Positions 16,519 through 26,500 of a stretch of DNA of 39,277 nucleotides are shown piece after piece. The DNA is from Flavobacteriales bacterium (lineage in GTDB: Bacteria; Bacteroidota; Bacteroidia; Flavobacteriales_E; Vicingaceae), in contig JABAZP010000034.1 in the NCBI GenBank assembly GCA_018608405.1, positions 1 to 39,277 on the forward strand. Reading direction: 5' to 3'. Positions within the stretch are counted from its first letter, which is position 1. The number at the start of each line of letters is the position of its first letter. A program made the translations under genes and the position numbers. The notes beneath the pieces were generated by a model. The model did not search any database. It was given only the letters and a program-made list of their open reading frames with translations, and was not told the DNA's origin.

Positions 16519-18333
16519 ATGAAGGGTAATAAACGCTCAATTTTTGTACTTTTTATTTTTAGTTTCTTATTGTATGTTAACACTCTACAACATGAATATG
16601 TTCTTGATGACTACACTGCAATCAAGGATAATTTCATAGTTCAAAAAGGTTGGGAAGGAATACCTACAATTTGGAAAACTCATTATCATTATGGTTTTGG
16701 TTACCAACAGCCAACCATCTTTCGTCCGGTAAGTTTAACTCTTTTTGCACTCCAATGGGAATTGGCGCCAGACCAACCTCAATTTGCCCACCTAATCAAC
16801 TTATTGTTATATAGCTTTCTAGCGGTGCTCATATTTATTTTGCTCATTGAACTGTTTGGACAAGCCAATTGGTTACTTGCATTTTTGACGTCCTTACTTT
16901 TTATTGCACACCCTATTCATACTGAAGTAGTCGCAAATATCAAGAGTGCAGATGATATAATCGTTTTCAATCTTTCCATTGGCGCATACCTATTTTTAAT
17001 AAAGTATATATCAAATAGCAATGGGTGGTATTTGTTTTCCAGTATCTTTTTAATTGCCCTATCCTACTTCGCAAAAGAAAGCACTTTAACTTTGGTTCTC
17101 ACGATTCCATTTATGCTTGTTTTACTTTTAGAAGTACCCTTTAAAAGGGCAATTAAAATAAGCTCATTATACCTTGTACCAACCGTCGTTTATATTGTTG
17201 CCCGCACAAAAGTACTAGGAGGTTTTATCAATCCTGAAATTGCTGGACTTGATAATGTGTTAGTCACAGCCCCGAATATCGTTATCAAACTTTCAACCGC
17301 ATTAAAAATAATGGGTTTGTATATCTACAAATTGGTTATTCCACATCCATTAATGAACGATTACAGCATGAGTCAAATCGAACTGAATGGGCTTTCAAAC
17401 CCTTTTTCTTGGATTAGTTTATTTGTGTACGTTGGGATCGTTTTTCTGATAATTAAGTCTTGGAAAACAAATAAAGTCTTAGCCTTTGGCCTTCTGTTCT
17501 TTCTCATCAATTTTTCGTTGTATACCAACCTATTCCTAACTATTGGAACAGCCTTTGGAGAGCGCTTGTTATTTATTCCTTCGCTTGGTTTTTCTATCTG
17601 CTGTGCTTATTTACTAATACAATTGCTCGGCAAACGCTCAGCGCCACTTACGTTTAAAAACCAATCAAAGTTAATTATGGTCGGGACCGTCGTATTAGGG
17701 TTGTACGCTTTTAAAACGGTAGACCGAAATAAAGACTGGAAAGATAACTTTACCTTATACAGTACTGATGTTGAAAACTGTAGTAAGAGCGCTCGCTGTC
17801 AATACCACCACGGACTGGCAGTCATGAAAACCCAAGCGTTAAATGCAAAAACACAGAATGAGAAGATTGGTTATTTAAAAGAAGCTATTGTAGCTTTTGA
17901 AAAAGCCATAACAATTCATCCCAACTACTCCGAAGCATATGCAGATGTTGGTCTGGCCTATTTTAGAATGAATGACTTTAAGAATGCTGAAAAAAACTAT
18001 TTAAAAGCAACACAATTAAACCCTGCAAATGCCACTGCGTTCTCTAACCTTGGAAGTTTGTATTTCAATACCCAACGGTATCAGCAAGCAAAAAGCAGTT
18101 ATGAACGAACGCTGCAAATCAATCCTAACCACATTGACGGACTTGCCAACTATGCCTCCACTCTTGGAACTTTAGGTGATTATGAGGGTGCTATACGTTT
18201 CTTCAAAAAAGCAATTGCTTTGAATCCGAGTGAACCAAATTATTATCAAATGGTAGGAATGACTTACCAAAATCTGGGGAGAACAGCAGATGCACAAGAA
18301 TACTTTCGAAAGGCTAAAAGGCTTCAAAATTAA
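16519..18333 (+). CDS. TMTC-like polytopic membrane protein with C-terminal TPR repeats
   Basis: The frame opens at TTG 16501, but the ATG at 16519 (604 residues) is the likely start because it begins a normal hydrophobic leader. About 9-11 membrane helices follow (20-400) with an early LDDYTAIKDN motif. This arrangement is that of GT-C-like TMTC/DUF1736 proteins, whose eukaryotic members mannosylate cadherins. The last 190 residues are at least four TPRs (AYFRMNDFKNAEKNYLKA, LYFNTQRYQQAKSSYERT and repeats). Possible roles are lipid-linked sugar transfer to surface proteins or a scaffold; no catalytic proof is visible. The stop overlaps the next start (TAATG), so it is co-translated with the HEAT-like gene. 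Confidence 0.8.
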   Translation: MKGNKRSIFVLFIFSFLLYVNTLQHEYVLDDYTAIKDNFIVQKGWEGIPTIWKTHYHYGFGYQQPTIFRPVSLTLFALQWELAPDQPQFAHLINLLLYSFLAVLIFILLIELFGQANWLLAFLTSLLFIAHPIHTEVVANIKSADDIIVFNLSIGAYLFLIKYISNSNGWYLFSSIFLIALSYFAKESTLTLVLTIPFMLVLLLEVPFKRAIKISSLYLVPTVVYIVARTKVLGGFINPEIAGLDNVLVTAPNIVIKLSTALKIMGLYIYKLVIPHPLMNDYSMSQIELNGLSNPFSWISLFVYVGIVFLIIKSWKTNKVLAFGLLFFLINFSLYTNLFLTIGTAFGERLLFIPSLGFSICCAYLLIQLLGKRSAPLTFKNQSKLIMVGTVVLGLYAFKTVDRNKDWKDNFTLYSTDVENCSKSARCQYHHGLAVMKTQALNAKTQNEKIGYLKEAIVAFEKAITIHPNYSEAYADVGLAYFRMNDFKNAEKNYLKATQLNPANATAFSNLGSLYFNTQRYQQAKSSYERTLQINPNHIDGLANYASTLGTLGDYEGAIRFFKKAIALNPSEPNYYQMVGMTYQNLGRTADAQEYFRKAKRLQN

Positions 18334-18854
18334 TGCAGATCAAAGCTCAACTTCTTACGGAACACTCCAAAAAAAACACAGATCGAATTCGAAAATATAT
18401 TGGAACTAACGAGCGAAAATTAGCACAGTTGATGAACTGCTTTTTTGCGAATGAATACCAAGTAAGTCAAAGAGCGGCTATGGTTGTATCTGCCGTTTTT
18501 GATAATTCCCCTGAGCTAATCATGCCTTTTACTCACCAATTGATTGACCATTTACTAACGGAAACCTTTCATATCGCTATCAAAAGGAATATTATTCGCA
18601 TTTTGCAATTTGTTGAAATTCCTGAAGAAAAAGTTTCAGTTGTATTTGACCACTGCCTCCAGAACATAGTTTCTAAAAATGAACCCATTGCAGTAAAAGC
18701 ATTTAGCATGAATGTATTGAATAATATTTGTGACCATTTTCCAGAATTTAAACATGAAGTGATTCCGGTTATTCAATTGGAACTTGAACGAAATGAAAGT
18801 GCGGGTGTTTTAAATCGAGGAAAAAAGGTGCTAGAAGCATTGAAAACACTATAA
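18333..18854 (+). CDS. small HEAT-like alpha-helical protein of unknown function
   Basis: 173 residues, no signal peptide, predicted almost all helical, with paired amphipathic helices of HEAT/ARM type (SQRAAMVVSAVFDNSPELI; ETFHIAIKRNIIRILQFVE; AVKAFSMNVLNNICDHFPE). Such proteins are protein-protein adaptors. It begins in a TAATG overlap with the TPR membrane protein, so the two are one unit. I know of relatives in Bacteroidota that are wrongly labelled adenylosuccinate lyase; there is no lyase signature here. Function unknown. Confidence 0.8.
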   Translation: MQIKAQLLTEHSKKNTDRIRKYIGTNERKLAQLMNCFFANEYQVSQRAAMVVSAVFDNSPELIMPFTHQLIDHLLTETFHIAIKRNIIRILQFVEIPEEKVSVVFDHCLQNIVSKNEPIAVKAFSMNVLNNICDHFPEFKHEVIPVIQLELERNESAGVLNRGKKVLEALKTL

Positions 18855-19021
18855 ATTAATTACAAACAACTCGCAGTATTAACTTTTTTTACTAGGGGTA
18901 TAAAATTTTATTTCTCAAATTTCACAATTATTTAAATGTTATACCGAAAAGTGTAAAGATCTGCTTTGTTCAATTTGGCAATTTGAGTAAAAAATTGATA
19001 CTTCTTAAAAACTAGCATATA

Positions 19022-19574
19022 ATGGCTGTAGCGTTATACTTGTTTAAGTCTGCAAAACTAGGGTTTAGAAATTGGCAAATTTCAGACTTAACTGACTTTA
19101 CATCCATGAATGCAGACCCACTTGTAATGCGTTATTTTCCTTCGACTTTAAGCGCAAAAAAAAGTCTTCAAAGCATGGAAAAGCAGATTGCGAAATACAA
19201 CGAAAAAGGTTATTGTTATTTTGCAGTTGACGAATTAGGAAGTGGGAGACTGATAGGGATGATTGGAATTTCGGATAAAGATTTTGAGGCGAAATTTACT
19301 CCTTGCATCGATATTGGATGGCGATTAGCCAAAGAGTTTTGAGGGTAAAGGTTATGCTACTGAAGGCGCAAGAAGATGTTTGCAATTTGCGTTTAACAAG
19401 TTAAAATTAGATCGAATTGTTTCAATCGCACCTAAGACTAATCTCAATTCGATTCAGATAATGAGAAAAATTGCAATGAATAAAGTGGCGGATTTTAAAC
19501 ATTCGCAATTAAAGGAGTACGAGGATTTGGTTGATTGTGTTTACTATGAAATTAAGCCTAACAAGGGTATTTGA
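19022..19574 (+). pseudogene. GNAT-family N-acetyltransferase, frameshifted
   Basis: Two adjoining frames together make one RimJ/RimL-like GNAT acetyltransferase. The first frame (19022-19342) holds the N-terminal half up to IGWRLAKEF and a TGA. Removing one T from the TTTT run at 19337-19340 lets reading continue as EFEGKGYATEGARRCLQFAF, which is the acetyl-CoA-binding A motif of this family, and on to the stop at 19574 (about 183 residues, normal length). The break falls exactly before the cofactor loop, so the product of the first frame alone would be inactive. It is either a recent pseudogene or a sequencing error in a short homopolymer. Confidence 0.88.
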
Positions 19575-19657
19575 TAACTCCTTGAAAAAAAGTTAATGGA
19601 AGTTAAGAACCCTAATACCTGCAAGGAAAAACATATTTTCGCCAGCAAATCTTAAGA

Positions 19658-20239
19658 ATGAAACGATTATCTGTATTTTGTGCCTCTTCAGAAGGTAATG
19701 ACCCCATTTACATGGAGAAGGCTTTTGAAGTTGGAGCTGCGTTAGCTAAAAACAACATTGGTTTAGTTTATGGCGGTGCTTCCATAGGTTGCATGGGTGC
19801 TGTCGCTAAAGGTGCCTTGTCTGAAGGTGGCGAGGTAATTGGGGTACTTCCTCAGTTTCTAAATAAAAGAGAAATTGCAGCCCTTGACCTTTCAGAGTTA
19901 ATTATGGTTGATTCAATGCACGAGCGTAAGCTTAAAATGAATCAATTGAGTGATGGAAATATCACAATTCCTGGCGGGTTTGGAACATTTGAAGAACTAT
20001 TCGAAATGGCTACATGGGGTCAGTTAGGTCTTCATCTCAACCCAACTGCTATTCTTAATGTAAACGGCTATTACAATCACCTAGTAGCTCAAATGGAGCA
20101 CATGGTTTATGAAGGCTTGCTTAAAAAAGAGCATTTTGATACGCTCGTAATCGAGAATGAAATTGACATCTTAATCCAAAAGATGAAACAGTACACGCCG
20201 CCAAAACTGGAAAGGTGGCTAACTGAAAAAACTACCTGA
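19658..20239 (+). CDS. LOG-family protein (TIGR00730; nucleotide phosphoribohydrolase)
   Basis: 193 residues of the lysine-decarboxylase-like LOG fold. The family motif PGGxGTxxE is present as PGGFGTFEE (105-113), and the upstream GGASIGCMGAVAKGA (39-53) and MHERK (87-91) are also typical. Members hydrolyse the N-glycosidic bond of (cytokinin) nucleoside 5'-monophosphates or AMP, in the cytoplasm. They are often annotated as lysine decarboxylase, which is incorrect. It is a single gene; a coding-like fragment of another gene follows directly after its stop. Confidence 0.93.
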   Translation: MKRLSVFCASSEGNDPIYMEKAFEVGAALAKNNIGLVYGGASIGCMGAVAKGALSEGGEVIGVLPQFLNKREIAALDLSELIMVDSMHERKLKMNQLSDGNITIPGGFGTFEELFEMATWGQLGLHLNPTAILNVNGYYNHLVAQMEHMVYEGLLKKEHFDTLVIENEIDILIQKMKQYTPPKLERWLTEKTT

Positions 20240-20258
20240 TGCGATACATTCTCATTAA

Positions 20259-20402
20259 AACCTTTATTTAATTAGTGCAATCACTAGAGAATCGTTTAAT
20301 AACGACAAATGGGCAGTCAATTTTAAAGCAAACGTCGTTTTGGATGAAAACATGGGAGTACAAAAAAGTGGCGGCTATAATATCATTTACGAAACAAATT
20401 AG
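20259..20402 (+). pseudogene. possible C-terminal gene fragment, unidentified
   Basis: After the LOG stop the plus strand is open for 47 codons between TAA 20256 and TAG 20400, without a start codon at its beginning. The translation (for example ESFNNDKWAVNFKANVVL, then MGVQKSGGYNIIYETN) has normal protein composition and a natural-looking C-terminus, unlike the other frames. I do not recognise the family. It looks like the tail of a deleted gene. The alternative is chance. Confidence 0.3.
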
Positions 20403-20513
20403 AATATAAGTGTTCAGTTCTTCATGATCATGCGTGAAAATAAAATTAACAAAAGAGACTAATCTCAACCAAAAAAAAGAAATAAATAGTATTATTCAGA
20501 CCAGAACGACTAA

Positions 20514-22538
20514 CTACTCCTTATAATTTACTTCAACGTCCATCTCTCCGATCACTTTAAACTCGGTTCTTCGGTTTTTTGCTCGACCTTCTGGATTATC
20601 ACTACCGTCGGCATTTTTATTAGGCACTCTCGGTTTACTTTCTCCGTATCCTTTAGGAGTTAATCGCTTTTTGGGAACTCCTTTTTGAATCAAATAGTTG
20701 ACCACACTTTCAGCCCTGCGTTGAGATAAATCTTCATTGTACTCATCTGTGCCTTCGCTATCAGTATGTGAGCTTAACTCAATAATAATGTGTGGATTCT
20801 CCACTAAAATTTCATAAATAGTGGTGTCAATCGTAATCTTTGAAGCCTCTGTCAATACCGCTTTATCAAACTCATAATAGATGTTCTCTACCACAATACT
20901 TCTCCCAAAATAGTATTCCAACGCGAAGTTTTTGATGTACCTTCGGCTTCTTTCTATTCCAGTTGTTATGATATCATGTTCCTGAATTAAAAAACCAACC
21001 TTTTCCGTTTTTAACGTATAAAATTGGTCCGGTTCTAATTGAAACTGATACTTTCCATCTGCTTTCGTCTTCGCCGTTTGAACTAGAGCTTCCTCTCCAG
21101 TTTTTGGGTCTTTTCTATACAATTTAATTTGAACACCCTCCATGTAACGATCACTGCCGGTTTTCATTTTATCAACCATCGCTCCAGATACCATAATTTG
21201 AATTCGATTTATATCTTTAAATTCATACAAATCATCGCAACAAAATTTATCTTCTCCTCCAGGCTTTAAACGGTTACTTGCAAAAATTCCCTCTCCTCCT
21301 CTTTTACTCTCCACATAATACAATTCATCTGCAGCAGTATTTATTTCATTGCCTATGTTTTCGGGTTCCGTCCATTTCGTTCTTGTACCATTTGACTTAA
21401 AAATATCCAAGCCCCCATAATTTGGACGACCGTCGCTGCTGAAATATAATGTGCGATTTAAGGGCTGATAAAAAGGAGTCATCTCATCTCCTACAGAATT
21501 AATCTTTGATCCACAATTCCGCACAGACTTATACTTGTCTTTATCTGCGTCATAGATAGTGTACCAAATGTCCAAGCCACCTTTACCTTCTTTTCGGTCC
21601 GATACGAAATAGATTGTTTCACGGTCTTTCTCATCCAACCCAACAGCAACCTGTGTTTCAGTATATACAGGTGAATTGACAAGAGCAGGAAGTTTTTTAG
21701 CTGGCTTCCATTCTCCCGCTTCTTTTTGCATCACATAAATATCACAGGCCATTACTCCTAGACTGTTCAATTCGCAAGCAGAAAAATAAAAACGATTTCC
21801 TTCAGCGTTGAACGCTCCGTTTGCAATTTCATATTGTAAATAAAGCTCTGTTTGTTGCCATTCACTTTTGTGTTCCCAAACTCCATAATCCTTTTCAGCG
21901 ACATAAAATTTGCGTTTTGGTATCTCATCTTCCTCTACGTTAAAAACTTCTTTACCTTTTGTTTTTAGTGAATTATACAGTATCGTTTCATTATCCAAAT
22001 AAATAGGAGCACCTTCAATGTGACTTCCATTTATGCCCTCGGAAAGAGCCTTAATTTGATAGTTTGAAATCGTATTTGTACTTAGATCTTCGCAAGCTTC
22101 TGCGGTAAATTTAGCTAAGCGCAAGTAGGTTTTATCTTCTTTTTCGCCGCGATAATCCTTTCTAAACTGCTTTAATATCGGTAACGCTTCTTTACACTTT
22201 CCATTGGCTGCTAACATTTTGGCATAATGAAAACCCGCTAACGGAAACTTATCTTTTTCCTTTTCAAATACAGTTTGGTAATTTTTTTGAGCAGCAGCAT
22301 AACTCCCCCCTTTGCGTTGCACCTCAGCTAAATGATACGCTATTTTATAATCTGTTGACTTCTTGTCTAAGTACAACGTATAGTATTCAGCAGCACTTTC
22401 CCAGTCCTTAATATATTCTGCAGCTTGGCCAAGTTTTTTCAACTTACTAGGAGAGTGCTGTTTTTTATCTATTTGAGAAAACCCAAACAGTGACCACAGT
22501 AAAGCTGTTAAAATAAAAGTAGTTCTAATAACGCTCAC
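20514..22538 (-). CDS. OmpA-family peptidoglycan-binding protein with TPR and PD40 propeller
   Basis: 674 residues. Signal peptide (1-21, ending FGFSQ), TPR-like helices (30-150), PD40/WD40-like repeats (about 175-425; YFVSDRKEGKGGLDIW, YFSSDGRPNYGGLDIF), a CarboxypepD_reg-like beta-sandwich (about 430-545), and an intact OmpA_C domain (about 555-665). In the last, Asp593 of SHTD and Arg608 of SQRRAES are the residues that bind diaminopimelate of peptidoglycan, and RAKNRRTEF closes the domain. It anchors a complex to the cell wall. It overlaps the upstream PorP gene by 14 nt (same operon) and is a paralogue of the protein at 12919, but with the canonical residues kept. Confidence 0.93.
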   Translation of the reverse strand: MSVIRTTFILTALLWSLFGFSQIDKKQHSPSKLKKLGQAAEYIKDWESAAEYYTLYLDKKSTDYKIAYHLAEVQRKGGSYAAAQKNYQTVFEKEKDKFPLAGFHYAKMLAANGKCKEALPILKQFRKDYRGEKEDKTYLRLAKFTAEACEDLSTNTISNYQIKALSEGINGSHIEGAPIYLDNETILYNSLKTKGKEVFNVEEDEIPKRKFYVAEKDYGVWEHKSEWQQTELYLQYEIANGAFNAEGNRFYFSACELNSLGVMACDIYVMQKEAGEWKPAKKLPALVNSPVYTETQVAVGLDEKDRETIYFVSDRKEGKGGLDIWYTIYDADKDKYKSVRNCGSKINSVGDEMTPFYQPLNRTLYFSSDGRPNYGGLDIFKSNGTRTKWTEPENIGNEINTAADELYYVESKRGGEGIFASNRLKPGGEDKFCCDDLYEFKDINRIQIMVSGAMVDKMKTGSDRYMEGVQIKLYRKDPKTGEEALVQTAKTKADGKYQFQLEPDQFYTLKTEKVGFLIQEHDIITTGIERSRRYIKNFALEYYFGRSIVVENIYYEFDKAVLTEASKITIDTTIYEILVENPHIIIELSSHTDSEGTDEYNEDLSQRRAESVVNYLIQKGVPKKRLTPKGYGESKPRVPNKNADGSDNPEGRAKNRRTEFKVIGEMDVEVNYKE

Positions 22539-23550
22539 AAGGAATACGGATGTTTTTAAGTTTAGGATTTTTAGCAGTAAAAATTAAAGACAGTTCAAAA
22601 CCACCTTGGTAGTTAGATGCTAATTCTAATTCAGAAATATTAATATCGTATGAGAGTCCCAGGTCAAATTTGCTAAAACTAGCCCTACTTCCGATGACAA
22701 ATGCATCAGTTATTCTATCAAAACCAGTACGTAAATAAAGAAAAGGTTTTAACTCATCAATTTTCTTAAACCCTTCTAATGGAAATGAAACAGCAGAGCC
22801 TAGCAACATTTCCGATGCTCCTCTCGCCCAATAGTAGCTCATGTATGGATGTAAATTTAACTTTTCATTAAGTTGCTTCTCTAATAAAAATTGACCTCCT
22901 ACTCCTCTATTCTTCTGATTACTTTGGTCAAAAAAACTTTCTTTTGGTTCAATTAAATGATTCATTGACAAACCAGAAGTCAATTTCCAATCGTTACCAA
23001 ATTCAGTTTCCCACATGGCTCCAATAGATAAGTCATAGTAGGACGTGTTTTCTCCTGCAAAAACCTCTCCACTGCTCAAACTTTCATTAAACCCACCCGT
23101 ATTTCGGTCGTATTGTGAAGGAAAACTTAAACCGCTTTGATTGAAAGATTTTGCCACCCAACCATTTTGGATAGCAAGTGTAAACTTATGCTTTGAGTAT
23201 CGGTAAGACGCTCCTGCATTCAATTGAAATTGATTCATCATCAATTTTGCATCTCCACTTTGATCGTTTGCATAAGCCACGCCAGCAAACCATTCTAACA
23301 CGGGAATTGAAGTTTTAAATTTTTTAGTAAAAAAAAAGCTTCCTGTAGTAAAAGGTACTCCAACAGACTGCCATTGCTGACGATAAGCAGAAATAACCTG
23401 AAAGTTACCTTCGAATCGGTTTGTAAAACTTGGATTAAGCTGACGATCTCCAACCAACCTTTGTGAGAAATGTACGTCTTGTGAATAAGTATCTGTCGTA
23501 AATACCGAAAGAAACACTAAAAAACAGATGCTTAGCCTTATTTTTGACAT
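22525..23550 (-). CDS. PorP/SprF-family outer membrane protein
   Basis: 341 residues. Signal peptide to about residue 23 (TYSQ), mature start DVHFSQRLVGDRQLNPSFT, the family N-terminus, then alternating strands of an outer-membrane barrel. It is a paralogue of the protein at 11933. It is the first gene of a leftward two-gene operon with the OmpA protein (14-nt overlap), and its start is only 40 nt from that of the divergent PKD-repeat protein, so the three genes probably form one export unit with shared promoter control. Confidence 0.93.
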   Translation of the reverse strand: MSKIRLSICFLVFLSVFTTDTYSQDVHFSQRLVGDRQLNPSFTNRFEGNFQVISAYRQQWQSVGVPFTTGSFFFTKKFKTSIPVLEWFAGVAYANDQSGDAKLMMNQFQLNAGASYRYSKHKFTLAIQNGWVAKSFNQSGLSFPSQYDRNTGGFNESLSSGEVFAGENTSYYDLSIGAMWETEFGNDWKLTSGLSMNHLIEPKESFFDQSNQKNRGVGGQFLLEKQLNEKLNLHPYMSYYWARGASEMLLGSAVSFPLEGFKKIDELKPFLYLRTGFDRITDAFVIGSRASFSKFDLGLSYDINISELELASNYQGGFELSLIFTAKNPKLKNIRIPCERY

Positions 23551-23575
23551 GAGACGTAAAAGTAAGAGAAAACTA

Positions 23576-23588
23576 ATTAACCGTTAAT
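23576..23588. promoter_or_regulatory. palindrome in divergent promoter region
   Basis: ATTAAC-C-GTTAAT is a perfect 13-nt palindrome lying in the 40-nt gap between the divergent PorP and PKD-protein genes, 2 nt before the GTG start. It could be an operator or just sit in a short A+T-rich gap. Confidence 0.3.
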
Positions 23589-23590
23589 CA

Positions 23591-26500
23591 GTGCGAATAA
23601 ATTTGAAACAACTACTCTCCATTTATATTTTTCTGACTTTCGGATTTAGTACTTCAGCTCAATTAAATGCCGATTTCAGTGCAAACATTACTGAAGGCTG
23701 TGGTTCACTTTCTAATGTTCAATTTACGCCAACAGGAAGTCCGTCAATTACCACTTGGTCTTGGTCTTTTGGAAATCAAAACAATTCCACCTTACAAAAC
23801 CCATCCGCCAGCTACACCTCTCCTGGTAGCTACACGGTAACTTTAACAGTAAGTGATGGAACTGTCAACCAAACAATAACCAAAACCGGTTACATTCAGG
23901 TTTATAGAAATCCTACAGCTAATTTTACTTTTACACCGAACGGAGGTTGTTCTCCACTCACTGTCAATTTCAATTCTACCACTACCCTAGGCGACGGTCC
24001 AATTACGAGTTACAGTTGGGATTTTAAAGATGGTAGTCAAGCTCCGAATAATACTAGTGTCACCCACACCTATCAAGTTCAAGGTAATTTTTCTCCGAGT
24101 TTGCAAGTTGTTGATACGAATGGTTGCACCAGTACGATTTTACTTGGGCCAATTAATGTAACTCCTTCACCAATTGCTGCTTTTACAACCACCAGTCCAA
24201 GATCAACTTGCTCCGACACACTAACCGTGAATTTCGTCAATCGCTCAACTGGAGTTAACCTGACCTACTTGTGGGATTTTGGCGATAATACCACGTCAAC
24301 ACAAGAGAATCCAACACATTCGTACAATGGTTTTGGAGCTTACACGGTTTCCTTAACAGTTACTGACCCTAGTTGTACCAGCACAAAAACTGAAGTAAAT
24401 TATATTCGACTTCGACAGCCTAACGCCGACTTCACTCTCAATGGGGATACCTTTTGTGTTGGTGTGCCTTTACCTTTTATCAATAATTCCAGTGATGCAG
24501 ATTCCTATTTATGGGATTTTGGAGACAGTACAGGTTCTGTTTCTCGATTGCCGCTAAAAGCATACAACGATTCAGGTACATTTATTATTACGCTTAGAGT
24601 ATTTGCTCCGGGTTGTACGGATATTCAAACGGATACCATTACAATTGAAAAAGTTATTGCAGATTTTGTCGTAGATACATTTAAATGCAACAGAGGAGAT
24701 TCAGTAGTATTCATTGATCAGTCGTACAACGCGGTTCAATGGGACTGGAGTATAGGATTATCCGATACAAACGATATCCCTCAATTATTTAAAAGTGACA
24801 CTGCACAAAACCCGATTCACTATTACGGATCTAGAGAAGGAAGATTTTCCGACGTTTTAATAGTAACAAGTCCCAATGGATGCAAGGATACTCTTTTAAA
24901 AACTGATCACAGAGTATTCGATACAACATTAGTATTCATTACAGATGATAATATAAATCCCTATGGAGGGGTAGTTTTAGGTTGTTACCCTGATAGTATT
25001 GGATTAAACTCCCTACTATTCGCTCCGAGCCAAGCGACAAATTATATTTACACTTGGACCTTTCCTGACAGTAGCACATATGCAGGTTCTAATCCACCGC
25101 AAGATTTAATAATAACTGACGATAGCTTGAGATTAGTTAATCTCTCGGTTGTAAGTGCGGAAGGGTGCAGAATTTCAACGTATATAGCCATTAATTTGGG
25201 AAGTAAAATTGCGCCGATTGTAACCTACTTCCCCAGAGAAGTGTGTTATGCAGATTCTTTCTTTGTCGCAAACATTAACCCAAATGACTCAACTCCAAAT
25301 TCAATCGCCTATATCATTGAAAACTTAGCTACAAATAGAAAAGACTCTATTGCTCCGGATGGTTTAAGAGATACAGTACCTTTTACCTTATTTAAAGACA
25401 CAGGCTATTATAGTTTAAAAGTAAGGCAAGGGTATAACGGTTGTGACTCTGTAATCTTTATCGACAGTGCGTTTTACGTGAAAGGACCCATTATTCAATC
25501 CTCAGAATTTTCTTCGAATTGTATCAATCGAAATCTAGTAAATTTTTCAGCAACAATAATTGATGCAACTCGATTTTCTTGGGACTTTGGTGACTCCAGC
25601 ATCCTTGATACAACGAATTTAATAACAAGTCATACATACGATTCATTAAAAACGCAACAATACATTTTTACAGTTTACAATGATTCAAATGGCTGTGCGC
25701 CTGTCTCAGATACTGTTGAGATCCGCTTAGCAGAGGTAATTCCTCCGATAATCCGCCCTAGTAAATCGAACTTCTGTTTAGGAGAAGAAAATCTGATTTG
25801 GCAAAACAGCCTTGTTAAACTAGACAGCCTGGTTTGGACCGTAGATGGCCTGCCGGTTAGTGAACGAGATTCTTTTAATTATACCTTCAACCAACGAGGA
25901 GTTTACAGAATTGGCTACAAAGGAAAAGACCAAGTAGGATGCGAATATGAGCGATTCAGAGACTTCTATGTTTCAAAACCACAAGCTAGTTTTAATTACA
26001 ACCTGCTCGGCAATTGTTTACCCCTTGACATTAATTTGACCAACACTAGTGTTTTTGATACCATCGCAACTAAAAGTTACTTCATAATGGGAGCAGGAGA
26101 TACCTTGTTTTTAATGCAAGATGGAGATACCTTGTTTACAATTGATACCAACTACCGGTATACAACAGCAGGAAGTAAATCAATTACGCTTTATACTGAA
26201 AATGAGTTTGGATGCAGCGATACTGTTATATTACCTAATTTTGATAATCTTCAACCTTTCGATGTCTCTATCAGAACCATTTCGAATAGAAATATTTGTG
26301 CTGGTAGAACGATTCTTTTTCGAAATACATCCACAGACCTTAACAATTCGTTTATTTGGGATTTTGGTGATGGAGATTCTCTAGTTTCCAATCAAGATTC
26401 CGTGTTTCACACCTTTGATTCGGCGGGGGTTTTTAGCATTAAGTTAAGAGGAGACAATAACAATGGATGCATCTTATTCGATTCCGTTACATTTCGAGTA

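Noticed and set aside
20268..20468. Minus-strand 66-codon ORF after the LOG gene
   Set aside because: Composition is not protein-like (many Phe/Ile/Cys), no start context or homology, and the plus strand looks more coding.
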